A DNA stretch of 64,000 bases from Chelativorans salis (GTDB lineage Bacteria; Pseudomonadota; Alphaproteobacteria; Rhizobiales; Rhizobiaceae), in the NCBI RefSeq assembly GCF_025336525.1, contig NZ_JAOCZP010000005.1, forward strand, positions 62,001-126,000. The letters run 5' to 3'. The translations under genes were made by a program, and so were the position numbers. The notes under the pieces were generated by a model, which worked only from the letters and a program-made list of their open reading frames with translations, was not told the origin of the DNA and searched no databases. Within the stretch, counting starts at the first letter, position 1; every line of letters begins with the position of its first letter. This document shows positions 1 to 8,868 of this stretch, piece by piece.

Positions 1-845
1 GCCACACGGCTCGCGGCTTCCTTCGGCATGCCCACCACATTGGTGGCGCCGCTCTGGACTATAGCTTTATGGAACAGGCCGTCCGCTGCCGGCATGCGCA
101 TCAGGGCACGCACCTTGCCGCCGCCGCCGGACTGCCCGAAGATCGTGACATTGTCCGGATCGCCGCCGAACGCCTCGATATTGTCGCGCACCCATTCAAG
201 GGCAGCCACGATGTCCATCAGGCCGAGATTGGGCGTATCCGCATAGTTCGGCCCGTATGCCGATAGATCGAGGAAGCCCAGAATGTTCAGCCGGTGGTTC
301 AGCGTTACGACGACGACATCTCCCTTTTTTGCAAGATTTTCGCCGTCATAGGCCACCTGCTCGATCGCGGATCCATTGGTGAAGCCACCGCCATGCAGCC
401 AGACCATCACAGGCCGATTGCCTCCGTCGTTCACCCCGGGTGTCCAGATGTTGAGAAACTGGCAGTTCTCGCTCATGGGAAGATAGCGATGCGGATTGAA
501 AAGTTCGTCGTTGGCGACCTCGCTCATCGGCGGGATGGGACAGTTGTTGCCATAGGTCACCGCCGGGCGGACACCCTCCCAGGACTTCACCTTTTGCGGC
601 GTCATGAACCGCTCGGCAGTGGCGTACTGCACGCCAAGATACTGCAAGACGTCGTTGCGCTCGGCACCCAGCAGCTTGCCCGCATCCGTGGCGACCAGCG
701 CACGGTCCGCGGCTGTGACATATTCCGATGCCTGAGTTCCGACCGTCGGCATGAATGTCGCGCCGATCATCGCCATCATGGGTATTGCAGCCAGGCCTGC
801 TGACCGCCCAAGGCCAGCCAGTGTGAGCTGTCTCGAGTCGAACAT
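1..845 (-). CDS. type-B carboxylesterase, N-terminal part (runs off window)
   Basis: This is a serine carboxylesterase of the alpha/beta-hydrolase fold, probably exported. About 281 codons are present and the C-terminus lies beyond base 1. The start is the ATG at 845, preceded by a purine-rich GGAGGAGGAGG site. Visible marks are an oxyanion-hole HGGG in the context WLHGGGFTNG and the nucleophile elbow FGQSGGGG, with Ser at about residue 239. The acid and His of the triad are not in the window. The first 30 or so residues are hydrophobic (AGLAAIPMMAMIGA), consistent with a signal peptide. Its substrate is unknown. Two further esterases of this family sit at 60.0-63.5 kb. Confidence 0.85.
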   Translation of the reverse strand, partial: MFDSRQLTLAGLGRSAGLAAIPMMAMIGATFMPTVGTQASEYVTAADRALVATDAGKLLGAERNDVLQYLGVQYATAERFMTPQKVKSWEGVRPAVTYGNNCPIPPMSEVANDELFNPHRYLPMSENCQFLNIWTPGVNDGGNRPVMVWLHGGGFTNGSAIEQVAYDGENLAKKGDVVVVTLNHRLNILGFLDLSAYGPNYADTPNLGLMDIVAALEWVRDNIEAFGGDPDNVTIFGQSGGGGKVRALMRMPAADGLFHKAIVQSGATNVVGMPKEAASRV

Positions 846-1545
846 TCGTTCCTCCTCCTCCAACTGTCACTTCGAAATGGCCGGGCCTGAGGAAAGTCGA
901 AAACCCGGCTTCCGCTGACACGAGAGTACCTGCGGATTACAGGAGGATAGTTGGCCGTAAACTTTGAGGGGTTATCGAGTTTTCAGTAAGCGCTATCAAA
1001 AAGCCGCCTTGCTTTCCGCTGGAACCCAGAGCAACGCAACATCGACACCGTCATGTCTGCTTCCGAGACGTTCCAGTAAGATAGCTGCCCGTATAGCGCC
1101 ATAGCCACGCGTCGCGCGGTGCCAAACGCTCACGCGGGGGCGCCGGTGCCCAGCCCGGGCCCGTATGACCTCCGGGCGGGTCGTGGTCAAAACGCTCTTG
1201 GAAAAAGACTGACCCCGGGAATCCTCGACAAGAGCGTGAACATAGACCTGGAGCGGGATGGGGCACCTGTCCAAGACGATCTACATGCTTCACACCGGCC
1301 AGCGTGCGGCAGTTCTGGGCCTCGTGCCGGGCGGGCGGAGACGATCCTGCTCGTCGGAAGCGAGAGCGGGAGCACCTGGGGGCTTCGCGGCGGCATTGCA
1401 TAGAACGCTCACCGAGGCAGGGCAAGCGTTCATACGGCCCCGATGTCGCCATTCGATTTGCACCGCAACACAAACTCCGGTTTCGTCAAAACACCTTATC
1501 TCGGTGTCCGCGAAACCGGCAGCAGGTCAAAAGATGCGTAATTCA
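846..1545. other. 700-base gap without a convincing gene
   Basis: The gap lies between the start of the esterase and the end of the tctA gene, both on the minus strand. Short open frames occur on both strands, the longest 140 codons on the minus strand (1051-1473). They are Arg/Pro/Ser-rich, overlap one another in different frames and match no family I recognise. The stretch nearest the esterase (about 930-1010) is lower in GC and is the likely promoter region. High GC with no single continuous frame would fit a decayed gene, but I cannot name one. Confidence 0.5.
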
Positions 1546-3060
1546 TCAAAGCTTCTCAGGTTGCGGGTGTACCTCCGATCGTTTGCGCGGCCCTAGCCAA
1601 ACATAGAGCAGGCAAGCGGTCGCGATCAAAGCAGCCGCACTGACAGGCCGGGTGATGAAGACGGAGAAATCCATGTCGCTGACCGTCAGGGCGTTGCGCA
1701 GGTTCTTCTCAAGAATCGGCCCCAGCACGACTCCCAGCACGGCGGGCGCGGTGGGAAACTCCAGACGCACCATCAGGTAGCCAATCAAACCGAAGATCAG
1801 CACCAGCCGCACGTCAAAGGCATTGTTGCTGATCGAAAAGACGCCAATCGCCGCCATCATGCAGATTGTTGGAACAAGAATACCCGGAGGAATCTGCAGA
1901 ACCTTCGCCGCCACCTTCCGAGCACTCAGCCCGACCGCGACCATGAGTATATTCGATAGACAAAGGAGCAGCAGGATAGAGACAAAAAGAGAGCCATTCT
2001 GCTGAATAAGAAAAGGCCCGACGTGAACCCCCTGGATCATGAGAGCGCCAATCAGGATCGCTGTCACCGGATCGCCTGGAATGCCGAGCGTCAGCAGGGG
2101 GACCATGGCCCCACCGGTGACTGAGTTGTTCGAGACCTCGCAAGCGATCACCCCTTTGACCTCACCCTGCCCGAATTTGTCACCAGGATTTGCGGCGCGC
2201 AGCGCATCGCTATAGCTGATCCATGAGGCGATGGCCGGTCCGGTCCCGGGCAGTACGCCGATCAGGCTGCCGATTACGGCAGATTTGAAGGTCACCCAGC
2301 GGTACCGCCACAGATCACGGAGCACCGCCAGCTGAGATGCTGCTTTCTGCGTCGGAAGCACAATTTGATCCTGAGTGTCCTTTTTGGAAAGCAGCAACAT
2401 CTGAGAGATTGCAAACAGGCCGATCAGCGCGGTGGTCTGCGGGATGCCGCCCATCAGGTTCGGCTCGCCAAACATGAAGCGCCCGACGCCGCTCACCGGA
2501 TCGATCCCGACCGTACTGACGAGAATGCCGAAAAGCGCCGCAGCAAATCCCTTGGCCAAGGAACCCCGCGATATCCCCGCAACACAGACAATTCCTATGA
2601 GCGCGAAGGAGAAATATTCAACCGAGGTAAACGTCAGGGCGAACCGCGCCAATAGCGGTGCGATCGTCATCAGTAGGAGGAGCGAGAACAGACCACCAAT
2701 GAGCGATCCCCATATGGCCGTCGAGAGCGCCCTGTCTCCCTCGCCGGCACGGGCCATGGCGAAGCCATCCAACGCGGTGGCCGCTGAACTTGGCGCACCA
2801 GGCGTATTGATGAGGATCGCGGGGATTGAGCCCGCGAAATAACCCGCGCAGTAGATGCCCAGCAAGAGCGCCATCGACGAAGTCGGCCCCATCGCATAGG
2901 TCACTGGCAGGAACAGTGCGATGGCGGCCGGTGCGGTCAGCCCGGGCGCTGCCCCGAATATCATCCCGATGACCACACCGACGATCACGAAGAAGACAAC
3001 CCAAGGATTGGCGACCTGTACCGCGCCCTGCAGGATATCGGAAAACGCAATCAGATCCAT
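1546..3060 (-). CDS. tctA: TctA-family large permease subunit, tripartite tricarboxylate transporter
   Basis: This is the large integral-membrane subunit of a TTT (TctABC) importer, 504 residues, with about 10-12 hydrophobic segments along its length. Family marks include the Gly/Pro-rich loop GVLPGTGPAIASWISY in the middle and the early segment GMIFGAAPGLTAPAAIALFL. Its ATG overlaps the end of tctB by 10 bases, so the two are translationally coupled in a tctC-tctB-tctA operon on the minus strand. Substrates of this family are di- and tricarboxylates or aromatic acids. The specific substrate cannot be read from the permease. The nearby flavin hydroxylase suggests an aromatic acid, which is inference. 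Confidence 0.93.
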   Translation of the reverse strand: MDLIAFSDILQGAVQVANPWVVFFVIVGVVIGMIFGAAPGLTAPAAIALFLPVTYAMGPTSSMALLLGIYCAGYFAGSIPAILINTPGAPSSAATALDGFAMARAGEGDRALSTAIWGSLIGGLFSLLLLMTIAPLLARFALTFTSVEYFSFALIGIVCVAGISRGSLAKGFAAALFGILVSTVGIDPVSGVGRFMFGEPNLMGGIPQTTALIGLFAISQMLLLSKKDTQDQIVLPTQKAASQLAVLRDLWRYRWVTFKSAVIGSLIGVLPGTGPAIASWISYSDALRAANPGDKFGQGEVKGVIACEVSNNSVTGGAMVPLLTLGIPGDPVTAILIGALMIQGVHVGPFLIQQNGSLFVSILLLLCLSNILMVAVGLSARKVAAKVLQIPPGILVPTICMMAAIGVFSISNNAFDVRLVLIFGLIGYLMVRLEFPTAPAVLGVVLGPILEKNLRNALTVSDMDFSVFITRPVSAAALIATACLLYVWLGPRKRSEVHPQPEKL

Positions 3061-3488
3061 GTCGGAAGTACCACCCTAAAACCCCAGCTGAAGGACAGAT
3101 ACAGGATAGCTGAGAGCGCGACCGGATAGAGGATCAGCATCAGCGGGGCACGTATGCCGAAGGCGAGCATGGTGGCGAGGGTGAAAGCCCAGACACCGAA
3201 GCGGACATCGATCGCGTGAAAGAACCAGAGGTAGAAGACCAAGGCGATCATCACTATCGCGATTCGGCGGTCCAATATGGCGGGCATCCCCCCTTCCGAG
3301 CGCAACCCGCGCAGCAAGAGGAACGCGCCGCTGATCACGAGGCCCGCGGCGCAGATCCGCGGCACGAAACTCGGTGTCAGGGTCTCTCCTCCCGCACCGG
3401 TGCCCATGTCGAGCGACATGGACACCACCAGCACCGCAAGCGCAAGAAGGGCAGCTCCCGAAACGGTATCCTTATGCAGTATGTTCAT
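3051..3488 (-). CDS. tctB: TctB-family small permease subunit
   Basis: This is the small membrane subunit of the first TTT importer, 145 residues with four predicted hydrophobic segments, the usual TctB size and layout. An AGAGG sequence stands a few bases before the ATG. The gene lies 40 bases downstream of the tctC stop and overlaps the tctA start. The TctB family is poorly conserved in sequence, so the call rests on size, hydrophobicity and position between tctC and tctA. Confidence 0.88.
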   Translation of the reverse strand: MNILHKDTVSGAALLALAVLVVSMSLDMGTGAGGETLTPSFVPRICAAGLVISGAFLLLRGLRSEGGMPAILDRRIAIVMIALVFYLWFFHAIDVRFGVWAFTLATMLAFGIRAPLMLILYPVALSAILYLSFSWGFRVVLPTWI

Positions 3489-3528
3489 GACGGCCTCTTT
3501 GAGACGCGAGCAGCGTGCGGGAACGGGG

Positions 3529-4503
3529 TCAGTTTTTTAACAGCCCAATCTCCGCGAGGACGGGACGCACATTCTGCATGTCTTCCTTCACCAGCCCGTC
3601 CATCTCCGTTGGGCCGAGATAGGCGGCATTGAAAAAGAACCCTTCAAGTCGCTGCGAGAACTCGGGGGTTTCGACCATAGCCTTGATCTTGCTGGAGAGC
3701 TCATCGACGATCTCCTGCGGAACACCCGCGGGGGCCACTAGGCCGAACCACTGCGAATTCACATAATCGAAGCCTTGCTCACGATAGGTCGGCACGTCCG
3801 GCATAAAGGACCAGCGCTCCTCGGCGGCAAGGCCAAGGACGCGGATGTCACTTTGACCATCCTCGCCAAAGAGCGCAGGAAAGTTCGACCCGCCACCGGT
3901 CAGGAAATCGACCTCACCGGAGAGCAGCTTGACCAAACCGTCCTGATTGGAGTCGGAGTTGACGAATGTTGCCTGCACCCCTTGCTGCGCGAGGAAGACC
4001 GCCATCGCAAGATGCGGCCCGGAGGCAACGCCCGAGCCCGAATAGGCGAGGCGCTCGGTCTTGAGGGCCTGGACGAGATCATTCAGCGTCTCATAGGGGC
4101 TGTCTACACGCACCGCGACCCCAGAAGGAATCTGGACGAGCCGCGCGATCATTGTGAAGCTGTCGGCGTCATACCCGGTTTCAGACATCAGAGGTCGTGC
4201 GCCAAGAGTCGAGTCCGAGCCGATCGCAACCGTATAGCCGTCAGGCCGTGCCTTGGTAAGATTTGACAGGCCGATCGCGCCGCCGGCGCCGGGTTGGTTT
4301 ATGATGACAACCGGTTGACCAAGCGCTTCTTCAAGCGGCGCGGCCATCAATCGCGCAACCTGATCAGTTGCACCGCCCTGGCCAAACGGCACGATCATCT
4401 GGATGGGCTTTACAGGATATTCCTGTGCGGCGGCAGGACCGCCAATCATGGCCCCCATGGCAACGGCAATTCTCGCAAGCCGGACAATTTGCTTTTTGAA
4501 CAT
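3529..4503 (-). CDS. tctC: TctC/Bug-family periplasmic substrate-binding protein
   Basis: This is the periplasmic receptor of the first TTT importer, 324 residues from the ATG at 4503, which follows a GGGAGG site. An upstream in-frame ATG at 4527 would add eight polar residues before the signal peptide and is less likely. The N-terminus (MFKKQIVRLARIAVAMG ending near AAAQ) is a Sec signal peptide. The mature start EYPVKPIQMIVPFGQGGATD is typical of Bug proteins, as are INQPGAGGAIG and RPDGYTVAIGSD. It heads tctC-tctB-tctA. A 264-base region separates it from the hydrolase gene upstream and probably holds its promoter. Confidence 0.93.
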   Translation of the reverse strand: MFKKQIVRLARIAVAMGAMIGGPAAAQEYPVKPIQMIVPFGQGGATDQVARLMAAPLEEALGQPVVIINQPGAGGAIGLSNLTKARPDGYTVAIGSDSTLGARPLMSETGYDADSFTMIARLVQIPSGVAVRVDSPYETLNDLVQALKTERLAYSGSGVASGPHLAMAVFLAQQGVQATFVNSDSNQDGLVKLLSGEVDFLTGGGSNFPALFGEDGQSDIRVLGLAAEERWSFMPDVPTYREQGFDYVNSQWFGLVAPAGVPQEIVDELSSKIKAMVETPEFSQRLEGFFFNAAYLGPTEMDGLVKEDMQNVRPVLAEIGLLKN

Positions 4504-4767
4504 GTTTTCCTCCCTTTTCGTTTTCATGACACTGAACTTTGCGCGAACTTGGCCTCCAAGGATTTGGACGAGCGTTCAAAGGGCACGGCTTTGTTTTGTT
4601 CGGATCCGCCAGCCTGGAACACCGGCTGCGGATACCCCACCCCTATAGCCCTGATGGCCCGATGACCGGAGAATGGGGTCAGGGCAAACTGTGCCGTTTC
4701 GGTCGAAGCCATCATCTCCTCACCTGTATTGCAGTCCCGACCCAGTTCGGCCGAAAGCCTTTTCGCT

Positions 4768-5586
4768 CTATGAAACGCTCGCTTCAGTCACCTCCGCAAT
4801 CGCCGCAGCGATGTTGTCCGGCCGCTCCACCAAGGTCAGATGCCGAGCATGCGGCAGAATGATCAATCTCGCGCCGGGAATTTCCCGCGCCAGATACTCC
4901 GAAGCTGCAACCGGGGTGGCGTAGTCATCTTCGCCGACGACGACCTGAACTGGTACCCTGATCCTGGGAAGGACCGATCGAAGATCGGCCGCTCCGAGCA
5001 TGGCACAAGACGCGGCATAGCACTCCAGTTGATTGGCAATGAAGATGTCGACCACCTCAGCCACGCGTTCGGGATGGTCGGCTCGATAAGCGTCGCTGAA
5101 CCAGCGTGTTGTCTGAAAGCCGCTCATCGAAGCCAGCCCTTCCGTCCGTGCCTTTGTGGCGCGCTCGGCCCATGAAGCTTGGGCGTCCGGCCCATACCAG
5201 CTGGTCGTATCAACGAGGACCAGGCCTTGCAGTCGCTGCGGATAGGCCCCGGCAAAGGCCTGCGCCACGCAGCCCCCCATGGAGCACCCGGCTACTATGG
5301 CATTGGCCCAGCCGGCATGATCCATGAGATCGGTCAGATCGTCGGCGAATTGCTCGACACTGTAAGGGCCCGGGCTCCGCTCGGATCGGCCATGTCCGCG
5401 GCAGTCCGGTGCGATGACATCCATCCGTGCCGCCGCCAGCCACGCCGCCACCGGCTCCCAAAGGCAACCGTCCAGCGCCAACGGATGAACGAGCAGAATC
5501 CGCCCACCGGAATTGCCAGCGCCCCAGCGGCGATAGGTAATCTTCGCACCGTCACGCAGGTTTGCCGTTGTGATTTCTGCATTCAC
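4768..5586 (-). CDS. alpha/beta hydrolase, 3-oxoadipate enol-lactonase-like
   Basis: This is a 272-residue alpha/beta hydrolase. It has the nucleophile elbow GCSMGG, an early oxyanion segment (VHPLALDGCLW), the DCRGHGRSE strand-turn and a late His in HARHLTLVE. The pattern resembles PcaD and similar ester or lactone hydrolases of aromatic pathways. The start is a GTG at 5586 behind a GGGAG site. An ATG four bases inside is out of frame. It lies just downstream of the flavin hydroxylase, so it may act on a ring-hydroxylation or cleavage product. Other options are a deformylase or a C-C hydrolase. The substrate is not determined. Confidence 0.82.
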   Translation of the reverse strand: MNAEITTANLRDGAKITYRRWGAGNSGGRILLVHPLALDGCLWEPVAAWLAAARMDVIAPDCRGHGRSERSPGPYSVEQFADDLTDLMDHAGWANAIVAGCSMGGCVAQAFAGAYPQRLQGLVLVDTTSWYGPDAQASWAERATKARTEGLASMSGFQTTRWFSDAYRADHPERVAEVVDIFIANQLECYAASCAMLGAADLRSVLPRIRVPVQVVVGEDDYATPVAASEYLAREIPGARLIILPHARHLTLVERPDNIAAAIAEVTEASVS

Positions 5587-5632
5587 TGTTCATCTCCCGG
5601 CTTTGCGAAGCGGGCTCGTGCGCCTACTTGTC

Positions 5633-6802
5633 TCACACACTTGCCACATCTGCCATTGTTGCTTCGGAAGCGTCGACCAGCGGCACGTTCCAGGCATCGT
5701 AGCCATAGAGCCAGGTCGGATCGTCATTGCCGCCGGACATCCAGGTATTCGCACTCGAAATGGCCTGGATTCGCGATGTGCGGGGCTTGCGATTTGCCTC
5801 ATAATTGCGGAAGGCGCGCTCTATATCGTCACCTTCAACCGCGGAAATGCAGCGGGCGAGGATTGCCGCGTCCTCTATCGAGGTTGCCGCCCCCTGGGCC
5901 ATATAGGGGGTCATCGGATGACAGGCATCACCCAGCAGCACCACACGACCGTCGCTCCAATGCGGCAAGGGTTCACGCTCCAGAATGGCCCATTTGTGGC
6001 AATCCGAGCAGGCATTCAGCACCATCTGCACTTCTGGATGGAACCCTGCATAAGCGGCGCGCAGCTCTTCAACATCACCTTTGGCCGACCAGGATTCCTT
6101 GGTCATCCATTTTGCGTCTTCCGGTACGCTCGTGACAAAATAGAGATGGCTGCGGTTCGGTGTGGTGTAGTAGATAACGATATGCCGGTCTGGGCCCCAC
6201 CATTTCGTGCGCGAGGGTGCGATCTCGCCGTCCATCAGGCTGGCCTCCAAAACAGCGCGATAGGCGATGCGCCCCTTGTGCAAGGGCGCGTCGGGACCGA
6301 CGATGATGTCGCGCACGAGCGAATGGACTCCATCCGCCCCGATCACGGCATCGGCACGAACTTTCGTGCCATCGGCGAAGCCGAGCTCAACGCCATCACC
6401 TACCGGGTCCAGCCCAACGAGCTTCTTGCCCAGATGCACCATCTCTGGTGGCAGGACGGAATAGAGCGCCTCATGCAGGTCAGCGCGATGTGTGCAGAGG
6501 AAGGGCGCCCCGTAAAGGCTTTCGGGCATCGGCAGCTCGCGCTTGATCTCGCCCGTATCCCAAACCCTGTTCAAATGGGAATAAGGCTCGAAAGATACTT
6601 TGCGGAGCCGCTCCTCGACCCCGATCCCGCGCAAAACACGCGATGAGTTAGGCAGCATCTGGATGCCGGCTCCGACGCGCAGGAACTGTTCGGCCTGTTC
6701 GTAGACGTTCACCTCAACGCCAACCTGACGAAGCGTGGCGGCGACCGCCAGCCCTCCCATGCCGGCACCAACTACTGCGATAGATAGCTTCTTCTTGCTC
6801 AT
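5633..6802 (-). CDS. FAD-dependent aromatic hydroxylase, NicC-like
   Basis: This is a class A flavoprotein monooxygenase of 389 residues. It has the FAD-binding GxGxxG (VVGAGMGGLAVA) at the N-terminus, the DG motif (GADGVHSLVRD) in the middle and the second FAD motif GDACHPMTPYMAQGA. Several stretches (KWWGPDRHIVIYYTT, EANRKPRTSRIQ, ANTWMSG) read like 6-hydroxynicotinate 3-monooxygenase (NicC), from memory of that family. No other nic gene is present, so a related hydroxybenzoate or salicylate substrate is equally possible. I chose the ATG at 6802 because the conserved Rossmann strand follows it directly; an in-frame start at 6856 adds 18 unlikely residues. An AT-rich region upstream (6803-6947) probably carries the promoter. 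Confidence 0.85.
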   Translation of the reverse strand: MSKKKLSIAVVGAGMGGLAVAATLRQVGVEVNVYEQAEQFLRVGAGIQMLPNSSRVLRGIGVEERLRKVSFEPYSHLNRVWDTGEIKRELPMPESLYGAPFLCTHRADLHEALYSVLPPEMVHLGKKLVGLDPVGDGVELGFADGTKVRADAVIGADGVHSLVRDIIVGPDAPLHKGRIAYRAVLEASLMDGEIAPSRTKWWGPDRHIVIYYTTPNRSHLYFVTSVPEDAKWMTKESWSAKGDVEELRAAYAGFHPEVQMVLNACSDCHKWAILEREPLPHWSDGRVVLLGDACHPMTPYMAQGAATSIEDAAILARCISAVEGDDIERAFRNYEANRKPRTSRIQAISSANTWMSGGNDDPTWLYGYDAWNVPLVDASEATMADVASV

Positions 6803-6947
6803 CGGATCCCCAGAGTTTGACGATTTATCTCTGGAAGGTAGTTGGGCTGAAAGCATATGTAAAATATCTATTATGTACTATGTTAGAACTTTATAAGTTT
6901 CAATTGTGGTTTGGACGAGCCAAAACCTTTCCTAAGACGACCGGCCC

Positions 6948-7874
6948 TCATTCGGTGGACATTTTCCTGTCCGCTGCATCCTTGGTCATGTCGGAGGTGA
7001 CCTCGACAAATTTCTTTACCAGGGCGAGCCGCTCATTCGTGCGAAAGGCGATATAGAGCGGCAGGGGTGGAATGACGTCGCCTATCAAGGGACGATAGTG
7101 GACCGAAGCGCGATGCAGGATTCCCATCGAGGCGGGAACAATTGTCAATCCGCGCCCGGCAGAGACGAGGTTGATCGCCGCGATCATCCGACTGACCTGA
7201 TCCGAAATGGAAATGCGGATCCCTGCCTGATCGAGACATTTCAGGATGCCGTCAAAGATCCCGGGGCCATCAGGCCGCCGGTAGACGACAATCTTCTCGT
7301 CTGCCAACGCCCGGATATCGAGCGGACCTTCGCCCGATTGCGCCAGCGGATGACCGATGGGCATCGCGACGATCATTCCTTCCTGCCCGAGGGACCGGCT
7401 CGTCAGATTCTTGAAGTCATCAGTTGCAACATGCGAAAAGGCGACATCGATCCTGCTGTTCTGCAAGGCGAGAACCAACTCATAAGTCTCGCTCTCCTCA
7501 ACCGCGATCTGCACCAGGGGGAAGAGTTGCCGGAATGCGCCCAACAGCCTCGGAGTCAGTGCATGCAACGAAGCGGAACTGGTGAAGCCCACTGACAACG
7601 TTCCGCTCTCGCCCATGTTGAAGCGGCGAATGTGATCCACCGCCTCCTGTGTCCGGGAGAGGATCGCTCGTGCCTCTTCAAGGAAGACCCGACCGGCAGC
7701 ATTGAGGGCAATACGCTTGGGTGCCCGGTCAAAGAGCTGAACGCCAAGTTCGGCCTCCAAGGCCTTCAATTGTTGACCAAGCGGCGGCTGCTGAATTCCA
7801 AGACGCTCCGCTGCGCGCGTAATGCTGCCTTCTTCGGCGACTGCAACAAAATATCTCAGATGGCGCAGTTCCAT
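6948..7874 (-). CDS. LysR-family transcriptional regulator
   Basis: This is a 308-residue LysR regulator. The winged HTH occupies roughly residues 1-60 (MELRHLRYFVAVAEEGSITR, then ERLGIQQPPLGQQLKALE), and the remainder is the effector-binding domain. A strong AGGGAGG site precedes the ATG. It lies immediately upstream of, and codirectional with, the NicC-like hydroxylase. An AT-rich 145-base spacer separates them where a LysR box could lie. It most likely controls the hydroxylase-hydrolase-tctCBA block. The inducer is unknown. Confidence 0.92.
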   Translation of the reverse strand: MELRHLRYFVAVAEEGSITRAAERLGIQQPPLGQQLKALEAELGVQLFDRAPKRIALNAAGRVFLEEARAILSRTQEAVDHIRRFNMGESGTLSVGFTSSASLHALTPRLLGAFRQLFPLVQIAVEESETYELVLALQNSRIDVAFSHVATDDFKNLTSRSLGQEGMIVAMPIGHPLAQSGEGPLDIRALADEKIVVYRRPDGPGIFDGILKCLDQAGIRISISDQVSRMIAAINLVSAGRGLTIVPASMGILHRASVHYRPLIGDVIPPLPLYIAFRTNERLALVKKFVEVTSDMTKDAADRKMSTE

Positions 7875-7953
7875 GGTTGCCTCCCTGCAACGCCACGCTC
7901 AACTTAGCAATTCTGTCCACGTCAGGCGCCAGTCGCGAAAAGACAGCCCTCCT

Positions 7954-8826
7954 TCAGCTTTTGAGCCTGGCCCCTCGCGCGGCGGCCGTGTCGCGCAGCG
8001 AGGTGCGGATGTCTCCCTCGGGCAGGCGAGTGGCTGGCAGCGCACCCATTCTGTCCTGAACCTCGGCAATCTCTCGCGCCAGCCCTCCGCGCAGGCCGAG
8101 TGCGTCCAAAGTAGCGGCGCTTTCGCGCATTTCCGCTGCCCGGCGCTTGCCGTGGTTCAAGGTCCGTTCGCATACGTAGGCGATATGCTCCGTCCAGTCG
8201 AACTGTGGATAGCTGCGTTCCAATGAACCGATGACCCTGTCGTAGACACCGGACGTGGCGGCCGCGAGCGCACATTCGACGGTGATGGCCTCCAGTCCTT
8301 TGACGAAGAGCGAACGCACCATCTTCACGGCCGTGGCCTGCCCGGCCCGGTCGCCGACGATATCAAAGGCAAAGCCATGACCGGACAGTTCCGGCTCCAT
8401 CGTGGCGGCACATGTGCCGGCGATCAGCGTGGGCGTGGCATGGCCCTTGGGATGAACCGGCGCCATGACGGCCATGTCGAGATAGGACGCGCTCTGCGCC
8501 TCGATCCGTTCCGCTGTCTCTGCTTTGCGATCTGGCGAAACCGAATTGATGTCGATGAAGACTTGCCCCTGCACGAGATAAGGCGCGACCGAAACGGCAG
8601 CCGCAAGACTCTGGTCAGCAGTCACCGCGCTGATGATCCAGTCGGCATCGCGGACAGCGTCCCCCGCCGAGCTTGCGTGGCGAACGTCGCGCACGGACAT
8701 CGCCTCCCGCATCTCGGCGGCGTCGACGATGTCATAGGCGGAAAAGTCCACGGCGTGACCCGCATTCCGCAGCGTATAGCAAAACGCGCGGGCAGCCTCG
8801 CCAAAACCGATAAATGCGATCCTCAT
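7954..8826 (-). CDS. NAD(P)-dependent beta-hydroxyacid dehydrogenase-like protein with DUF1932 C-terminus
   Basis: This 290-residue protein has an N-terminal Rossmann domain (MRIAFIGFGEAARAF, a GxGxxA type) related to 6-phosphogluconate and 3-hydroxyisobutyrate dehydrogenases. Its C-terminal helical part (from about LFVKGLEAITVECALAAA) is of the DUF1932 type. Such proteins oxidise beta-hydroxyacids or related polyols, but this subgroup has few characterised members. It starts 42 bases after the GntR gene and is followed by LysR, all on the same strand, so it may be co-transcribed with the GntR. The substrate is unknown. Confidence 0.82.
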   Translation of the reverse strand: MRIAFIGFGEAARAFCYTLRNAGHAVDFSAYDIVDAAEMREAMSVRDVRHASSAGDAVRDADWIISAVTADQSLAAAVSVAPYLVQGQVFIDINSVSPDRKAETAERIEAQSASYLDMAVMAPVHPKGHATPTLIAGTCAATMEPELSGHGFAFDIVGDRAGQATAVKMVRSLFVKGLEAITVECALAAATSGVYDRVIGSLERSYPQFDWTEHIAYVCERTLNHGKRRAAEMRESAATLDALGLRGGLAREIAEVQDRMGALPATRLPEGDIRTSLRDTAAARGARLKS

Positions 8827-8868
8827 CTTGTCCTCCTCGCTTCCTGGGCGCAGGGCGTGGCGCGGTTA

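Noticed and set aside
346-921. 191-codon minus-strand open frame
   Set aside because: It overlaps the esterase frame, which carries HGGG and GQSGGGG motifs; this frame is Arg/Gly-rich without any family signature.
5179-6646. Two long plus-strand open frames (318 and 358 codons)
   Set aside because: They are antisense to the hydrolase and FAD hydroxylase genes; composition is that of shadow frames in high-GC coding DNA.
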